The translations under genes and the position numbers were made by a program. A DNA stretch of 64,000 nt, taken from the NCBI GenBank assembly GCA_963713355.1, contig CAVQLK010000005.1, positions 186,001 to 250,000 on the forward strand, given 5' to 3'. Under the pieces are notes generated by a model that saw only the letters and a list, made by a program, of their open reading frames with translations, searched no databases and was not told where the DNA came from. Every line of letters starts with the position of its first letter. The stretch's first letter is position 1. Source of the DNA: FEN-1219 sp963713355 (lineage in GTDB: Bacteria; Pseudomonadota; Gammaproteobacteria; Steroidobacterales; Rariloculaceae). Positions 9,626 through 18,793 of this stretch are shown in pieces.

Positions 9626-10990
9626 CTACGGCAAGGCGAACTCGCCGAGCGGCGGCGGTGTGACGGGCTTCTCTATCGGCTGCGCGAGCTGCGGGATCCA
9701 ACCGTACGGCAATCGATAGGCCCGATAGACGTCGTTCGACGAGCGCGGCCCCGCGAACAGCGGGTTCATGTACTCCCAAACGATCGTCCCCTCGCTCGTG
9801 ACCTCGAAGACGCGCCCGCCGGCGCCTTCGGTGATCAACGTATTGCCGTTCGGCAGCCGCTGCGCGCTGCTGATGTTCGTGCTGAAGAACCGCGGCGCCG
9901 TATAGGACCACACGAGCTCGAGTGTCACGGGATTGATTTCGAGGACGCGCGAGGTGGCGCGCGCGAACGCGCCGACGCCGTTCGGCGCAATAGGGCCGGC
10001 AAAGCCGTAGCCGCTCGAGCCGCCGTTGTCGAACACGAGCACGTGACCGGCGCCCGGCAGCCCCTTCGGGATCAGATGCGCGTGGTGTTGACCGATGATC
10101 TGGCGAATCTTGCGCAGCTCCGCCGAGGCGCCGAAGTCGGGCCCCAAACGCCACGCGATGCCGCCGTCGCGCGCGACGATCGCGAGCAAGCTCGCTTGGC
10201 GGCTGCTGATGATGACGTTGCTCGGCGCGAAGCGTCGATCGCCGGCATCGAACCAGCGATTCGGGCCGACATAGGTCGCCGAGTTGATGTGCAGCCAATC
10301 GAACGAGCCGCGCGCGGTGTTCGTGTCCGCGGCCGCCTTGATCGCCGCGCGCGCGTCGGCAGCGAAGCCGAGCTCGTCGATGTGCAGAGCAGCCTTCCAC
10401 TCCCAGACGATGCGGCCGTCCGGCGCGACTTCGATGAGTCGATCGTCCTCGAGCATGGCGTCCGAGACCGCGGGCACTTTGTGATTCGTGTGCGTGAGGA
10501 TCAGCGTGTTGGCGCCGGTGGTCGCCGGTGTGCTCTCCGGCGAGTAATAGCCGGCCGGAAAATCCTCGCGCTGCCAATCGTGATGCTGCCGCGACGACCA
10601 AACCATGCCGCGATCGCGCAGCTCGAGCTGCTCGTTGCGGTTGAAGCTCCATACGACATTGCCGTCGAAGTCTCGCTGCACGAGCTCGAGAGATTCTTGG
10701 TACGGCGGCCGCGCGCCGCTCGCAGCGATGACGCCGCCTCCCGGCAGCACACGAGCGGGCCCGCCGGCCGAATTGTTGAAGTCGTCCCAGCGTTTCACGA
10801 CGTTGCCGTTCATGTCGATGACGAGCACGGCCTCCGTCGCGAGCGGCGAGAGCACCGTGTAGCCGCTCCAGGTGCGCGCGGGATCGTAAATGGTGACGCC
10901 CGTCGGGTAGACCGAAGGCGCGGCCGAGGCTTGCGGTGCAGCGGCGGCGAAGCACGAGAGCGCGCACAGAGCGGACATACCAAGTTTCAT
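9626..10990 (-). CDS. Secreted arylsulfotransferase-like propeller protein
   Basis: This is a 454-residue exported protein with a signal peptide (MKLGMSALCALSCFAAAAPQASA). It resembles bacterial arylsulfate sulfotransferases (ASST/Arylsulfotran_2), which move sulfate between phenols in the periplasm. Blades are visible as repeats of 'vvkrWDDfNNSAGGPARVLPGGGV', 'GRIVWEWK' and 'LPNGNTLITEGAGGRVFEVTSEGTIVWEY'. HHDWQREDF and HAHLIPKGL supply the conserved His-rich loops. It is convergent with the permease and divergent from the histidine kinase. No DsbA/DsbL partner is adjacent, so enzymatic activity is inferred from fold only. Confidence 0.75.
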   Translation of the reverse strand: MKLGMSALCALSCFAAAAPQASAAPSVYPTGVTIYDPARTWSGYTVLSPLATEAVLVIDMNGNVVKRWDDFNNSAGGPARVLPGGGVIAASGARPPYQESLELVQRDFDGNVVWSFNRNEQLELRDRGMVWSSRQHHDWQREDFPAGYYSPESTPATTGANTLILTHTNHKVPAVSDAMLEDDRLIEVAPDGRIVWEWKAALHIDELGFAADARAAIKAAADTNTARGSFDWLHINSATYVGPNRWFDAGDRRFAPSNVIISSRQASLLAIVARDGGIAWRLGPDFGASAELRKIRQIIGQHHAHLIPKGLPGAGHVLVFDNGGSSGYGFAGPIAPNGVGAFARATSRVLEINPVTLELVWSYTAPRFFSTNISSAQRLPNGNTLITEGAGGRVFEVTSEGTIVWEYMNPLFAGPRSSNDVYRAYRLPYGWIPQLAQPIEKPVTPPPLGEFALP

Positions 10991-11187
10991 TCGATCCCCC
11001 GGCCGTGCAGAGTGCGGCCAACATCAGCGGCCGCAAGGACAATAGTACGAGCACCATGAAAGCGCCATGCGCGTTTCGCGAGCTCGCTACGCGGGGCGAC
11101 GAGCAGCGACGGTTTTGGGATCGTCTGTCGATACCGTATGCTCTTCATCGCCGCGCGATCGTGGGTCGCAGGCTTGGAGCTGATCGA

Positions 11188-13296
11188 ATGGTGCGGATCA
11201 TGGAAGCAACGGCGCAAGGAGAAGCGAACGGTGAGCTGGGAGGCCACGCCGTCGTCCAGCTTGGCGAGCAACAGGGGTTTTCTCTCCGCACGGTACTCTG
11301 GATTCTTGCGAGCAGCGCTTGCTATTACCTGGCGACGCAAACCGCCTGGGTCCTGACTTTTCCCGACAGCAAGGTATCGCTTTTCTTTCCTCCGCACGCC
11401 GTCCTCGTTGCCATTCTGCTGCTGGTACCCTCGCGGCAGTGGTGGGCCTACGTGCTGGCCGCTGCCGGCAGTCACTATTTCGCCACGCAGCAGGCGGATT
11501 GGCCGCCCCTGTACGCGCTGCAGTGCGAGGCTTTCGATGCCGTGAAGAACGTGTTGGCTGCCGCCGGGATTCGCATCTTCGTAAAGTCGCCGTTCAGTCG
11601 CATCACGCTGCGTGAGGCCACGTTTTTTGTTGTGATCGCTGGAGTCATCGTTCCGTTTGGCACCGCCTTCTGGGGCGCCGTGTTTACGGTCTCCTATAAC
11701 TTCGGAACCGACTACTGGGTCGAATGGCGCAACCTCGGCGTCTCGAACGCAGTGACGGCGATCGTGCTGGTGCCGGCAATCCTGCTCGGCGTGGATTTTT
11801 TTCGCGCAAAGAGGATCAACCCCGCACCCAGGCGCATTATCGAGGCCATTTTTCTGGCCGCTGGCATTGTCGCCGTCGGCTACGTCGTCTTCGATCGATT
11901 GCCTGCGGGGCCGGACACTTCGCCCGCCCTGCTGTACGCACCCGTTCCCCTGCTCGTCTGGGCAGCGCTGCGCTTCGGGCTTGGCGGCATCAGTGCCTCG
12001 ATGCTGGTCATCTCGATGCTGGCGGTGTGGGGAACGATGCAGGGCCGCGGCCCGTTCCTGGAGCAAACTGCCGCGGAAAACGCGTTGGCCCTGCAGTTGT
12101 TTCTGCTGGTGGCGGCGACACCGCTGATGCTGCTCGCCGTTGCGATCGGGGACGAAAGGCGCTCGAAGGAGGCGTTGCGCCAGAGCGAGGAGCGCATGAG
12201 CCTGGCGGCGGAAAGCGCGCAATTGGCGCTGTGGGACTGGGACCTCGCGAGCGACCAGGTTTGGATCGAGGATCAAGGGCTCTTCGGCTTCGAGCCGCGC
12301 ACGCCAGTCGATCACGCGACGCTGGCCGGACATGTCCATCCCGATGATCGCGCGGCGCGCGCGACCGCGATTCAAGAGGCATTGTCGAACGGCGGTTCTT
12401 ACGAGTCCGAGTTTCGCGTGGTGCTCGCCGATGGCTCGGTGAGATGGGTCGCAGCGCGCGGTCGAAGCGCGGCTCGCGTCGCAAACAACGCGCCGGCGCG
12501 GATACTCGGCGTCGCCATGGACGTCACGCGCCACAAGCAGGCCAGTGCTGAGGCGCAGCTGCAGCGGGAGGAGCTGGCGCATCTTTCTCGCGTGACCACT
12601 CTGAGCGCGCTCTCCGGCTCCCTCGCACACGAGTTGAGCCAGCCGCTCAGCAGCATCCTCACGAACGCGCAGGCGGGGCATCGCTACATCTCGAAGGATG
12701 TGCCCGACCTCGCCGAGATTCGCGAGATCTTCGGCGACATCGTCAGCGCGAACCGCCGCGCAAGAGATATCATCGAGCGCCTGCGCACCATGCTGCGCCG
12801 CGGCGAGGTCGCGCTCCAGCCCGTGAGCCTGAACGAGAGTCTCGAAGACTTGCTTCGTCTCATGCGCAGCGATCTCATTGCGCGCGGCATCTCCGTCTCC
12901 AACCTCGCCGCTCGGGGCCTTCCGCCGGTCATGACGGATCGCGTGCAGCTTCAGCAGGTGCTCCTCAACCTGATACTGAACGCGTGCGATGCGATGGGAT
13001 CCAATCCGCCGCACGACCGGAGTCTCACCCTCACGACGTTCATCGCGCAGAACGAGCTGCGTATCGGCGTGTTGGATTCCGGGGTCGGCTTGCCCGATGA
13101 CCTTGCAACCTTGTTTCAGCCGTTCCACAGCACCAAGGCCGGCGGCTTGGGCATGGGTCTTTCGATCTGCCGCACACTGGTGACCTCGCTCGGCGGAAGG
13201 ATCTGGGCGGAGCGCCGGGACGAGCGCGGGGCCGCATTTTATGTCGCGCTTCCTCTGGCCGAGGACGGCGCATCAGGGCCTAAGCCAGCCGCCTGA
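11188..13296 (+). CDS. MASE1-PAS sensor histidine kinase
   Basis: This membrane sensor kinase has about 702 residues. The N-terminal ~300 residues are MASE1-like, with about eight membrane helices beginning at TVLWILASSACYYLATQTAW. A PAS/PAC segment follows (LALWDWDLASDQVWIEDQGLFGF, then GVAMDVTRHKQA). The kinase core has the phosphoacceptor His481 in SLAHELSQPL, the N box NLILNACDAM, G1 DSGVGLP and the F/G2 region FQPFHSTKAGGLGMGLSICR. I chose the ATG at 11188 because of a GGAG site eight bases upstream; the frame runs further upstream into the divergent gene's leader. No response regulator lies nearby, so it is an orphan. Confidence 0.9.
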   Translation: MVRIMEATAQGEANGELGGHAVVQLGEQQGFSLRTVLWILASSACYYLATQTAWVLTFPDSKVSLFFPPHAVLVAILLLVPSRQWWAYVLAAAGSHYFATQQADWPPLYALQCEAFDAVKNVLAAAGIRIFVKSPFSRITLREATFFVVIAGVIVPFGTAFWGAVFTVSYNFGTDYWVEWRNLGVSNAVTAIVLVPAILLGVDFFRAKRINPAPRRIIEAIFLAAGIVAVGYVVFDRLPAGPDTSPALLYAPVPLLVWAALRFGLGGISASMLVISMLAVWGTMQGRGPFLEQTAAENALALQLFLLVAATPLMLLAVAIGDERRSKEALRQSEERMSLAAESAQLALWDWDLASDQVWIEDQGLFGFEPRTPVDHATLAGHVHPDDRAARATAIQEALSNGGSYESEFRVVLADGSVRWVAARGRSAARVANNAPARILGVAMDVTRHKQASAEAQLQREELAHLSRVTTLSALSGSLAHELSQPLSSILTNAQAGHRYISKDVPDLAEIREIFGDIVSANRRARDIIERLRTMLRRGEVALQPVSLNESLEDLLRLMRSDLIARGISVSNLAARGLPPVMTDRVQLQQVLLNLILNACDAMGSNPPHDRSLTLTTFIAQNELRIGVLDSGVGLPDDLATLFQPFHSTKAGGLGMGLSICRTLVTSLGGRIWAERRDERGAAFYVALPLAEDGASGPKPAA

Positions 13297-13363
13297 TCCT
13301 TGACCGCCGCGCCCAAGCTTTCCCATGATCCGGACCGAGGGCCGCTCGTAATCGAGGTTCGAC

Positions 13364-14296
13364 ATGCTGCACGCGGGCCGGTTGATCGTGGTCGTCGCGA
13401 CGAGCGCGGCGCTTTTGGCGCTGACGTCTGCACAGGCTCAGTCCGATGGCGGGACGAACCGTGCAGCGCAGCCGGGGCAGTCGTTCAAGGAGTGCCGCAG
13501 CTGTCCCGAGATGACGGTGCTGCCGCCGGGGAACGTCGCGATCGGCTCGCCGCTCGACGAGCCGCTTCGCCGCGAGAACGAGCCGCAGAAGGAGATCACC
13601 TTCGCACGCGCGTTCGCGCTGTCGCGGACCGCCGTGACGTGGGACCAGTGGGAAGCGTGCGTGCGCGATCGTTGGTGCGACGGCATCGCGATCGACACGG
13701 CGCTGCGCACAGGGCAGAACGGCGAGCCGAATCCTGAGTATCGCGATTGGGGTCGAGGCACGCGCCCCGTCGTCGGCGTGAGCTGGTACGACGCGCAAGC
13801 GTTCGTCGGTTGGCTCAACTGGAAGACGGGCGAGGACGATGCATATCGCCTGCCGTCGGAGGCGGAATGGGAATATGCGGCGCGCGCAGGCACGACGACG
13901 GCGTTCCCGTGGGGCGCGGAGCTCGATCACGACTACGGCAACTTCGGCGCCGCGGCCGGCGGTCTCGGCGGCAAGGCGGAAGGGCGGGACGTATGGCTCG
14001 ACGAGACGGCGCCGGTCGCGTCGTTTCCGCCGAACGCGTTCGGCCTCTTCGACATGCACGGCAACATTTTCGAGTGGACCGAGGATTGCTACGAAGCCGA
14101 TCGTGCACACACGCCGCTCAACGGTTCCGCGAACAAGGAAGGCAACTGCGCGAACCGCGTGTTCCGCAACGGCACGTTCATGAGCAACCCGTACATGCAG
14201 CGCTCGGCTCGACGAGGTGCGCCGTATCCGGCGACGCAACGCGGGCGCAATTATCTAGGCTTCCGCGTCGCGAAGACGTTGCCCGGAGCTCCATGA
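13364..14296 (+). CDS. Secreted formylglycine-generating-enzyme-fold (SUMF1) protein
   Basis: This is a 310-residue exported protein (signal MLHAGRLIVVVATSAALLALTSAQA) with the FGE-sulfatase fold: SRTAVTWDQWEACV, RPVVGVSWYDAQAFVGWLNWKTG, YRLPSEAEWEYAARAGTTTAFPWG, GLFDMHGNIFEWTEDCY and a C-terminal GRNYLGFRVAKTL. The position that holds the copper-binding cysteines of true FGE (RGGSWC..C) reads RNGTFMSNPYMQRSAR and has none. It is therefore more likely a non-FGE family member. A GAGG site precedes the ATG, and its stop overlaps the start of the LysR gene (ATGA). Confidence 0.8.
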   Translation: MLHAGRLIVVVATSAALLALTSAQAQSDGGTNRAAQPGQSFKECRSCPEMTVLPPGNVAIGSPLDEPLRRENEPQKEITFARAFALSRTAVTWDQWEACVRDRWCDGIAIDTALRTGQNGEPNPEYRDWGRGTRPVVGVSWYDAQAFVGWLNWKTGEDDAYRLPSEAEWEYAARAGTTTAFPWGAELDHDYGNFGAAAGGLGGKAEGRDVWLDETAPVASFPPNAFGLFDMHGNIFEWTEDCYEADRAHTPLNGSANKEGNCANRVFRNGTFMSNPYMQRSARRGAPYPATQRGRNYLGFRVAKTLPGAP

Positions 14297-15195
14297 ACCT
14301 TCGCCAGTTCGACCTCAATTTGCTCGTCGCGCTCGACGTCTTGCTCACGGAACGCAACGTCACGCGCGCCGGCGAGCGTTTGTTCTTGAGCCAACCGGCC
14401 GTCAGCGGCATTCTGGCGCGGCTGCGGCACGCCTTTCAGGACGAGCTGCTCGTTCGCGTGGGCCGCAACCTCGAGCTCACGGCATTCGCGACCGATCTCG
14501 CCGGCCCGGTGCACGACTGCGTGCGGCAGGTCGAGGACTTGCTGAATTTGCGGCGGCCGTTCGAGCCCGAGAGCGCGCGCTGGTCCTTTCGAATTGCGGC
14601 CAGCGACTACGTCGTGTTCCTGCTGCTCGGCGCGTTGTTGAAGTCCATGGCGGAGCGCGCACCGCACATCTCAGTCAGGTTCATGGCGCTCGAGCCGAGC
14701 GCCGGCGAACGGCTCGCGGCGGGTGAGCTCGACTTCGCGGTCTTGCCGGCCGAGCTCGAGCCGAACCTGCCGTCGGCGCCGCTGTTCGAGGACACGTGGG
14801 TTTGCGCGGTGTGGTCCGGTCATCCGCACACGGCCGCGCAGTTCACGCTCGACGAGTTCCTTGCCGTGCCGCACTTGAGCTTTCGGCTCGCCGGCCCCGA
14901 TCACGGCTCGATCGCCGAGAGCTATCTCGCGGGGCTCGGCTTCGAGCTCAAGATCGTTGCCTCGACCGAGAGTTTTGCGACGGCGCCGTTTCTGTTGCGC
15001 GACACGCCGTTCACGACGCTGGTGCCGCGCCGCCTCGGCGAGCGGCTGCAGGAGGCCGCGGGCATCAGGCTCGTCGAGCTGCCGCTCGCCATCCCGCCCT
15101 TGCGCGAGAAGCTGATCTGGAGCCCTCGTTACACGGCGAGCCCGGCGCACGCCTGGTTCCGCTCACGGCTCGTGGACGTCGCGCAGCTGCTGTGA
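14293..15195 (+). CDS. LysR family transcriptional regulator
   Basis: This 300-residue regulator begins MNLRQFDLNLLVALDVLLTE. The winged helix-turn-helix covers about residues 5-65 (RNVTRAGERLFLSQPAVSGILARLRHAFQDELLVRVGR), followed by a periplasmic-binding-fold effector domain. The wording resembles the NodD/NahR branch, whose members often respond to aromatic compounds. The ATG overlaps the stop of the upstream FGE-like gene, indicating translational coupling. It sits directly upstream of the secreted DUF6152/MBL cluster on the same strand and is the most obvious candidate regulator of it, although no operator was identified. Confidence 0.9.
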   Translation: MNLRQFDLNLLVALDVLLTERNVTRAGERLFLSQPAVSGILARLRHAFQDELLVRVGRNLELTAFATDLAGPVHDCVRQVEDLLNLRRPFEPESARWSFRIAASDYVVFLLLGALLKSMAERAPHISVRFMALEPSAGERLAAGELDFAVLPAELEPNLPSAPLFEDTWVCAVWSGHPHTAAQFTLDEFLAVPHLSFRLAGPDHGSIAESYLAGLGFELKIVASTESFATAPFLLRDTPFTTLVPRRLGERLQEAAGIRLVELPLAIPPLREKLIWSPRYTASPAHAWFRSRLVDVAQLL

Positions 15196-15311
15196 CGGCA
15201 GGGGCCACGAGGTATCGGGTCGGCCGATACTCGGTATTCGTCGATTTCATTTCCCAACACCTGGCGCGGCGACAAACGATTGAGTGGATTTTCCCGCGCC
15301 TCGGAGGCGTC

Positions 15312-15752
15312 GTGAGCTCGCAAGCGCTGCTTCGCACTTTTCTCGGCCTGTGGCTTGCGGCCGCGGCGCTGCCCATCGGCGCACACCACGGCACGCTGGT
15401 CTCGTACGACCGCGACCAACAGTGGACACGCGAAGTCGTCGTGACTCGCTTCAACTACGCGAATCCGCATCCGCAGATTTTTTTCGACGTGACGGACGAG
15501 CGCGGCAACGTCGAGCATTGGTCGGGCGAGCTGTTGCCGAATCCTGCCGGCCTGCTGCGTGTGGGTTGGACGAAAGCAAGGTCGCTGAAGGCGCTCGCGC
15601 CCGGCACGAAGATCAACATCACGATCGCGCCCGCACGAGCCGGCGGAATCGTGGGCCTCGTGCTCGGAATCAAGGACCTCGCGGGTGCGGACATCGTGTC
15701 CGACTCCGTTCCCTATCCGGAGGCGGCCGGCGCACCGGCGGCGCAGCCGTGA
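15312..15752 (+). CDS. DUF6152 family exported protein
   Basis: This exported protein of about 146 residues belongs to the DUF6152 type. A signal peptide (SSQALLRTFLGLWLAAAALPIGA) is followed directly by HHGTLVSYD, then a beta-sandwich-like domain containing FNYANPHPQIFFDV. The start is taken as GTG with a GGAGG site four bases upstream; no ATG is available. The stop overlaps the GTG of the next gene (GTGA), showing coupling. The mature N-terminus would be His-His, with a second conserved His in NPH. Function is unknown; a metal site is inference. Confidence 0.75.
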   Translation: MSSQALLRTFLGLWLAAAALPIGAHHGTLVSYDRDQQWTREVVVTRFNYANPHPQIFFDVTDERGNVEHWSGELLPNPAGLLRVGWTKARSLKALAPGTKINITIAPARAGGIVGLVLGIKDLAGADIVSDSVPYPEAAGAPAAQP

Positions 15753-16699
15753 AGACGCCGCTGCGGTCACCCAAGATCCTGTCCGCTGCCACTGCGGCTG
15801 CGTTCGCGCTCGCCGCGGGCATCGCGGCGGCACAACCGCCTCCCGGGCCGCCGCGCGGCGGGCCGGGCTACCCGCAGGTCTACGATCGCAACATGCCGTT
15901 CGACGCGAAAGAGCTCGCCGGCATCTGGACGCCGAATGCCGTCGGGTTCGGGGGCGGCGGGCGCTGCCGCGACTGCGGCGACCGCGGCTTCAGCCACGCG
16001 CACCCTGTGTTCACGCCCGAAGGGCAGGCCGCCTTCGACGCCAACACTCCGTCGTACGGCCGCGCGCTCGGCAGCGCCGACGCCGAGGCGCATCCCGAGG
16101 AGCACATCGGGCGCCGCCGCGCGCAGCCGCCGGCGCTTGGCAACGATCTCTATCAGCAGTGCAACCCGATGGGGATCCCGCGCGCGATCCTGTATCCGGA
16201 TCCCGAGGAATTCATCGTGCTGCCGGATCGCATCCTGCAGCATTTCCAGTGGGGCTATGGACTCCGCACGATCTGGATGGACGGGCGCGAATTGCCGAAG
16301 CCCGAAGAGGTCGACATCGCGCGGTGGTGGGGTTATGCGGTCGGGCGCTGGGAAGGCGACACGCTCGTCGTGACGTCGACGGGCTACGATAGCCGAACTT
16401 GGGTGGACCACTTCGGCTACCCGCACAGCGACATGATGGTGCTCGAGGAGCGTTACACGCGCGTCAACTACGACACGCTCGAGCTCACGATGACGCTGAC
16501 GGACCCCGTCTATTACCGCGAGCCCTGGGTGTCGGAAACGAAGCGCATGCACCTGATTCCGCGCGACTTCATTCAGTCGTCGGACTGGAGCGGGCTGCTC
16601 GAAGATTTGTGCGCGCCCGTCGACGAGGTCGACACGTTCAACCGGTTGATTCGCGATCCGGCGGGAACCGGCCAACCGGCCGCGCCGCCCGCGCGTTGA
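15749..16699 (+). CDS. Secreted GRWEGDTLVV-family protein
   Basis: This is a 316-residue exported protein of a family that recurs nine times in the window. The signal peptide ends near GIAAAQ. Family landmarks are LRTIWMDGRELP, WWGYAVGRWEGDTLVVTSTGYDSRTW, the HSDMMVLEERY segment and DPVYYREPWVSE. Before these sits a CRDCGDRGF cysteine pair unique to this copy. It starts at a GTG inside the DUF6152 stop codon, so the two are translated together. No catalytic motif or named family is recognised. Confidence 0.7.
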   Translation: MKTPLRSPKILSAATAAAFALAAGIAAAQPPPGPPRGGPGYPQVYDRNMPFDAKELAGIWTPNAVGFGGGGRCRDCGDRGFSHAHPVFTPEGQAAFDANTPSYGRALGSADAEAHPEEHIGRRRAQPPALGNDLYQQCNPMGIPRAILYPDPEEFIVLPDRILQHFQWGYGLRTIWMDGRELPKPEEVDIARWWGYAVGRWEGDTLVVTSTGYDSRTWVDHFGYPHSDMMVLEERYTRVNYDTLELTMTLTDPVYYREPWVSETKRMHLIPRDFIQSSDWSGLLEDLCAPVDEVDTFNRLIRDPAGTGQPAAPPAR

Positions 16700-16707
16700 G
16701 GGCCGCG

Positions 16708-17694
16708 CTATCGGCGCGCGAGCTGCGCGTTCGCGCACTCCGCCATGACGGTCAAGAAGCGCTGATACGCGTCTTCTCCGACGACGAACGGATGCGCGTC
16801 GCCTGCACGGCGCGCGGCGAGCCGGGCAAGCTTCGCCTCGAACCCGTCGTAGAGCGGGTGATTCTGAATCTCGACGTCGGCGCCGAGCCGCCGCGCCACC
16901 GCGCCGAAGCGCTCGAGCGATTGCACGTATTGCCGCAGGCCGTCGTCGGGAATTCGATTGAAGAGCAGGATCGAGCCGCCGAACAGCGCCGCCTTATGGC
17001 TGCGCGCTCCGTCCGCGACGTTGAACACGAAACCGAGCGCGCCCGGCGTGTGCCCCGGGATCAGCACCGGGGTGATCTCGACGCCGCCGAACACGATCGG
17101 CTCGCCGTCGACGACGACGACGTCTCGGCGCGGCGGCGGCAAGCCGGCGGGGGCCTGGGCGGCGGCCGGCGCACCGGCCGGCGCAGGGGCCGGATTCTCG
17201 ATGAGGTCCCAGTCGGCGGCCGACGATGCGACGCGTGCGCCGCGCTGTTGGAAATACGACGCGCCGCCGAAGTGATCGGCGTGGCCGTGCCCGAGCAGCA
17301 CGTAGCGCACGTTCGCGGGATCGAGCCCGGCGGCGCGCATCTGCGGCAACAGCACGGATTCGAGCTGGTCGGGATAGCCCGCGTCGATCAGCAGGATGCC
17401 GTCCGGCGTCGTCAAGGCCCACACGACGGTGCTCGTGCGGCCGAGCGCATACAAGTTGTCGAACACGCGAGTCGGCACCAGCTCGGGGTCGTCGGCGCGG
17501 TTGGGCCGGCCCGAGCTGCCGCAGAAGAAGTCGACGGCGTCGCCCCATTCGCTGCCGGCGGCCCTGCGGGCGCGCTCGACGATCGCCGTGACGGCCGGCG
17601 AGTCCGGCGGCGGCGGAGTGCCGGCCGGCGGCTGGGCAGCCGCAGCCGCTGCAACCGCGCCCACGAGAACTGAGACACAAAGGCGTCGAATCAT
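16708..17694 (-). CDS. Secreted MBL-fold metallo-hydrolase (subclass B3-like)
   Basis: This exported metallo-beta-lactamase-fold enzyme has 328 residues. The start is the ATG at 17694, with a GGGAGG site and a signal peptide (MIRRLCVSVLVGAVAAAAA). Zinc ligands are complete: HGHADH in LLGHGHADHFGGAS, a later IPGHTPGALGF histidine and a C-terminal NHPLYDG. Overall wording is like B3 beta-lactamases and related lactonases. It lies on the opposite strand within the secreted cluster, nine bases from the convergent family gene. The substrate is not determined by sequence. Confidence 0.85.
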   Translation of the reverse strand: MIRRLCVSVLVGAVAAAAAAQPPAGTPPPPDSPAVTAIVERARRAAGSEWGDAVDFFCGSSGRPNRADDPELVPTRVFDNLYALGRTSTVVWALTTPDGILLIDAGYPDQLESVLLPQMRAAGLDPANVRYVLLGHGHADHFGGASYFQQRGARVASSAADWDLIENPAPAPAGAPAAAQAPAGLPPPRRDVVVVDGEPIVFGGVEITPVLIPGHTPGALGFVFNVADGARSHKAALFGGSILLFNRIPDDGLRQYVQSLERFGAVARRLGADVEIQNHPLYDGFEAKLARLAARRAGDAHPFVVGEDAYQRFLTVMAECANAQLARR

Positions 17695-17905
17695 GGCTGC
17701 CTCCCGGCACGCCACGAGACCATAGTTCGCATGCCAAGGAAAATCGAGCCCGCCGATCCCTCGCATAGCGGCCGCCGATGGGCCGCCGGTATCGCGTCGG
17801 CATAGGTGCAGTCGATTCCAACCATTTGCAGATGTGATTTCAGCCGAGCTGCGGCGCGGCGGTAGCGTTCGCGTTTCGGCACTCAGTGCCGGCGGCGAGG
17901 TATGC

Positions 17906-18787
17906 ATGGCGGCGTTGCAAGGGTTACGAGCGGGAGCCGCGGTGGCATGCGCCGTGCTTGCGTTCGTGGCCGCAGCTCAGCCCCCGCCGTCGCAGGCGCC
18001 GCGCTCGCCGCGTGCCGCGGCGCAGGCAGACGTGACCGGCAACTGGGTCGCGCAGATCACCGAGGACTGGCGGTGGCGAATGATCACGCCGCCGAAGGGC
18101 GACTACGCGTCCGTGCCGCTGAACGGGCTCGGCCGGCAGATCGCCGACAGCTGGGATCCGGCGGCCGACACTGCCTCCGGCGAAGCGTGCAAGGCGTTCG
18201 GGGCCGGCGGTCTAATGCGGCTGCCGACGCGCCTCAGGATCGACTGGGCCGACGACGCGACGCTGCGCATCGAGACCGACGCGGGGCAGCAGGTGCGTAT
18301 GCTGCACTTCGATCGTGCTGCGCAGGCCGACGCGGCGCCAAGCTGGCAAGGTCACTCCGTCGCCGAATGGCGCGGCGTGCCGCAGCCCGCGAATCCGTTC
18401 GGCGCGCTCGTGGCGCCGACGCAGGAAGCCGCGGCCGCGCGCGGCGCGGCGGCAGCGGGGCCGGCCGCGAATGACGGGGCGCGGGCGCCCGCGCCTGCCG
18501 CGCGCGGCAGCCTCAAGGTCGTGACGACGAACCTTCGCCCCGGCTACCTGCGCAAGAACGGCGTTCCATACAGCGAGCGAGCCGTCGTCACGGAGTACTA
18601 CGACCGGCTCGCGATGTTCGGCAACGAGTACCTGCAGGTCGTCACGGTCGTCGCCGACCCGACATACCTGTCGACGCCGTTCGTCGTCAGCAACCACTTC
18701 AAGCGCGAGCCCGACGGCTCGAAGTGGAGCCCCACGCCGTGTGCGACGGACCCGCCGCTTGGCACGTTCCAGGCGCCGGCCTTCTGA
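17906..18787 (+). CDS. Secreted divergent GRWEGDTLVV-family protein
   Basis: This 293-residue exported protein (signal MAALQGLRAGAAVACAVLAFVAAA, site GGCGAGG before the ATG) is a divergent family member. The GRWEGDTLVV core is replaced by SLKVVTTNLRPGYLRKNGVPYSERAVVTEYY, after a long Ala/Pro-rich linker. The downstream EYLQVVTVVADPTYLSTPF segment matches the DPxYxxPF signature of its neighbours. The first half (ADVTGNWVAQITEDWRWRM) looks like a separate beta domain. Six bases separate it from the next gene, which has the same LRxxGFLRRNG wording, so the two probably act together. Confidence 0.65.
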   Translation: MAALQGLRAGAAVACAVLAFVAAAQPPPSQAPRSPRAAAQADVTGNWVAQITEDWRWRMITPPKGDYASVPLNGLGRQIADSWDPAADTASGEACKAFGAGGLMRLPTRLRIDWADDATLRIETDAGQQVRMLHFDRAAQADAAPSWQGHSVAEWRGVPQPANPFGALVAPTQEAAAARGAAAAGPAANDGARAPAPAARGSLKVVTTNLRPGYLRKNGVPYSERAVVTEYYDRLAMFGNEYLQVVTVVADPTYLSTPFVVSNHFKREPDGSKWSPTPCATDPPLGTFQAPAF

Positions 18788-18793
18788 GCCGCC

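Noticed and set aside
10987..13128. 713-codon minus-strand open frame opposite the histidine kinase
   Set aside because: Low-complexity Arg/His/Gln composition with no domain; the plus strand has complete kinase motifs.
13364..14296. Calling this gene an active formylglycine-generating enzyme
   Set aside because: The cysteines needed for copper binding and catalysis are absent.
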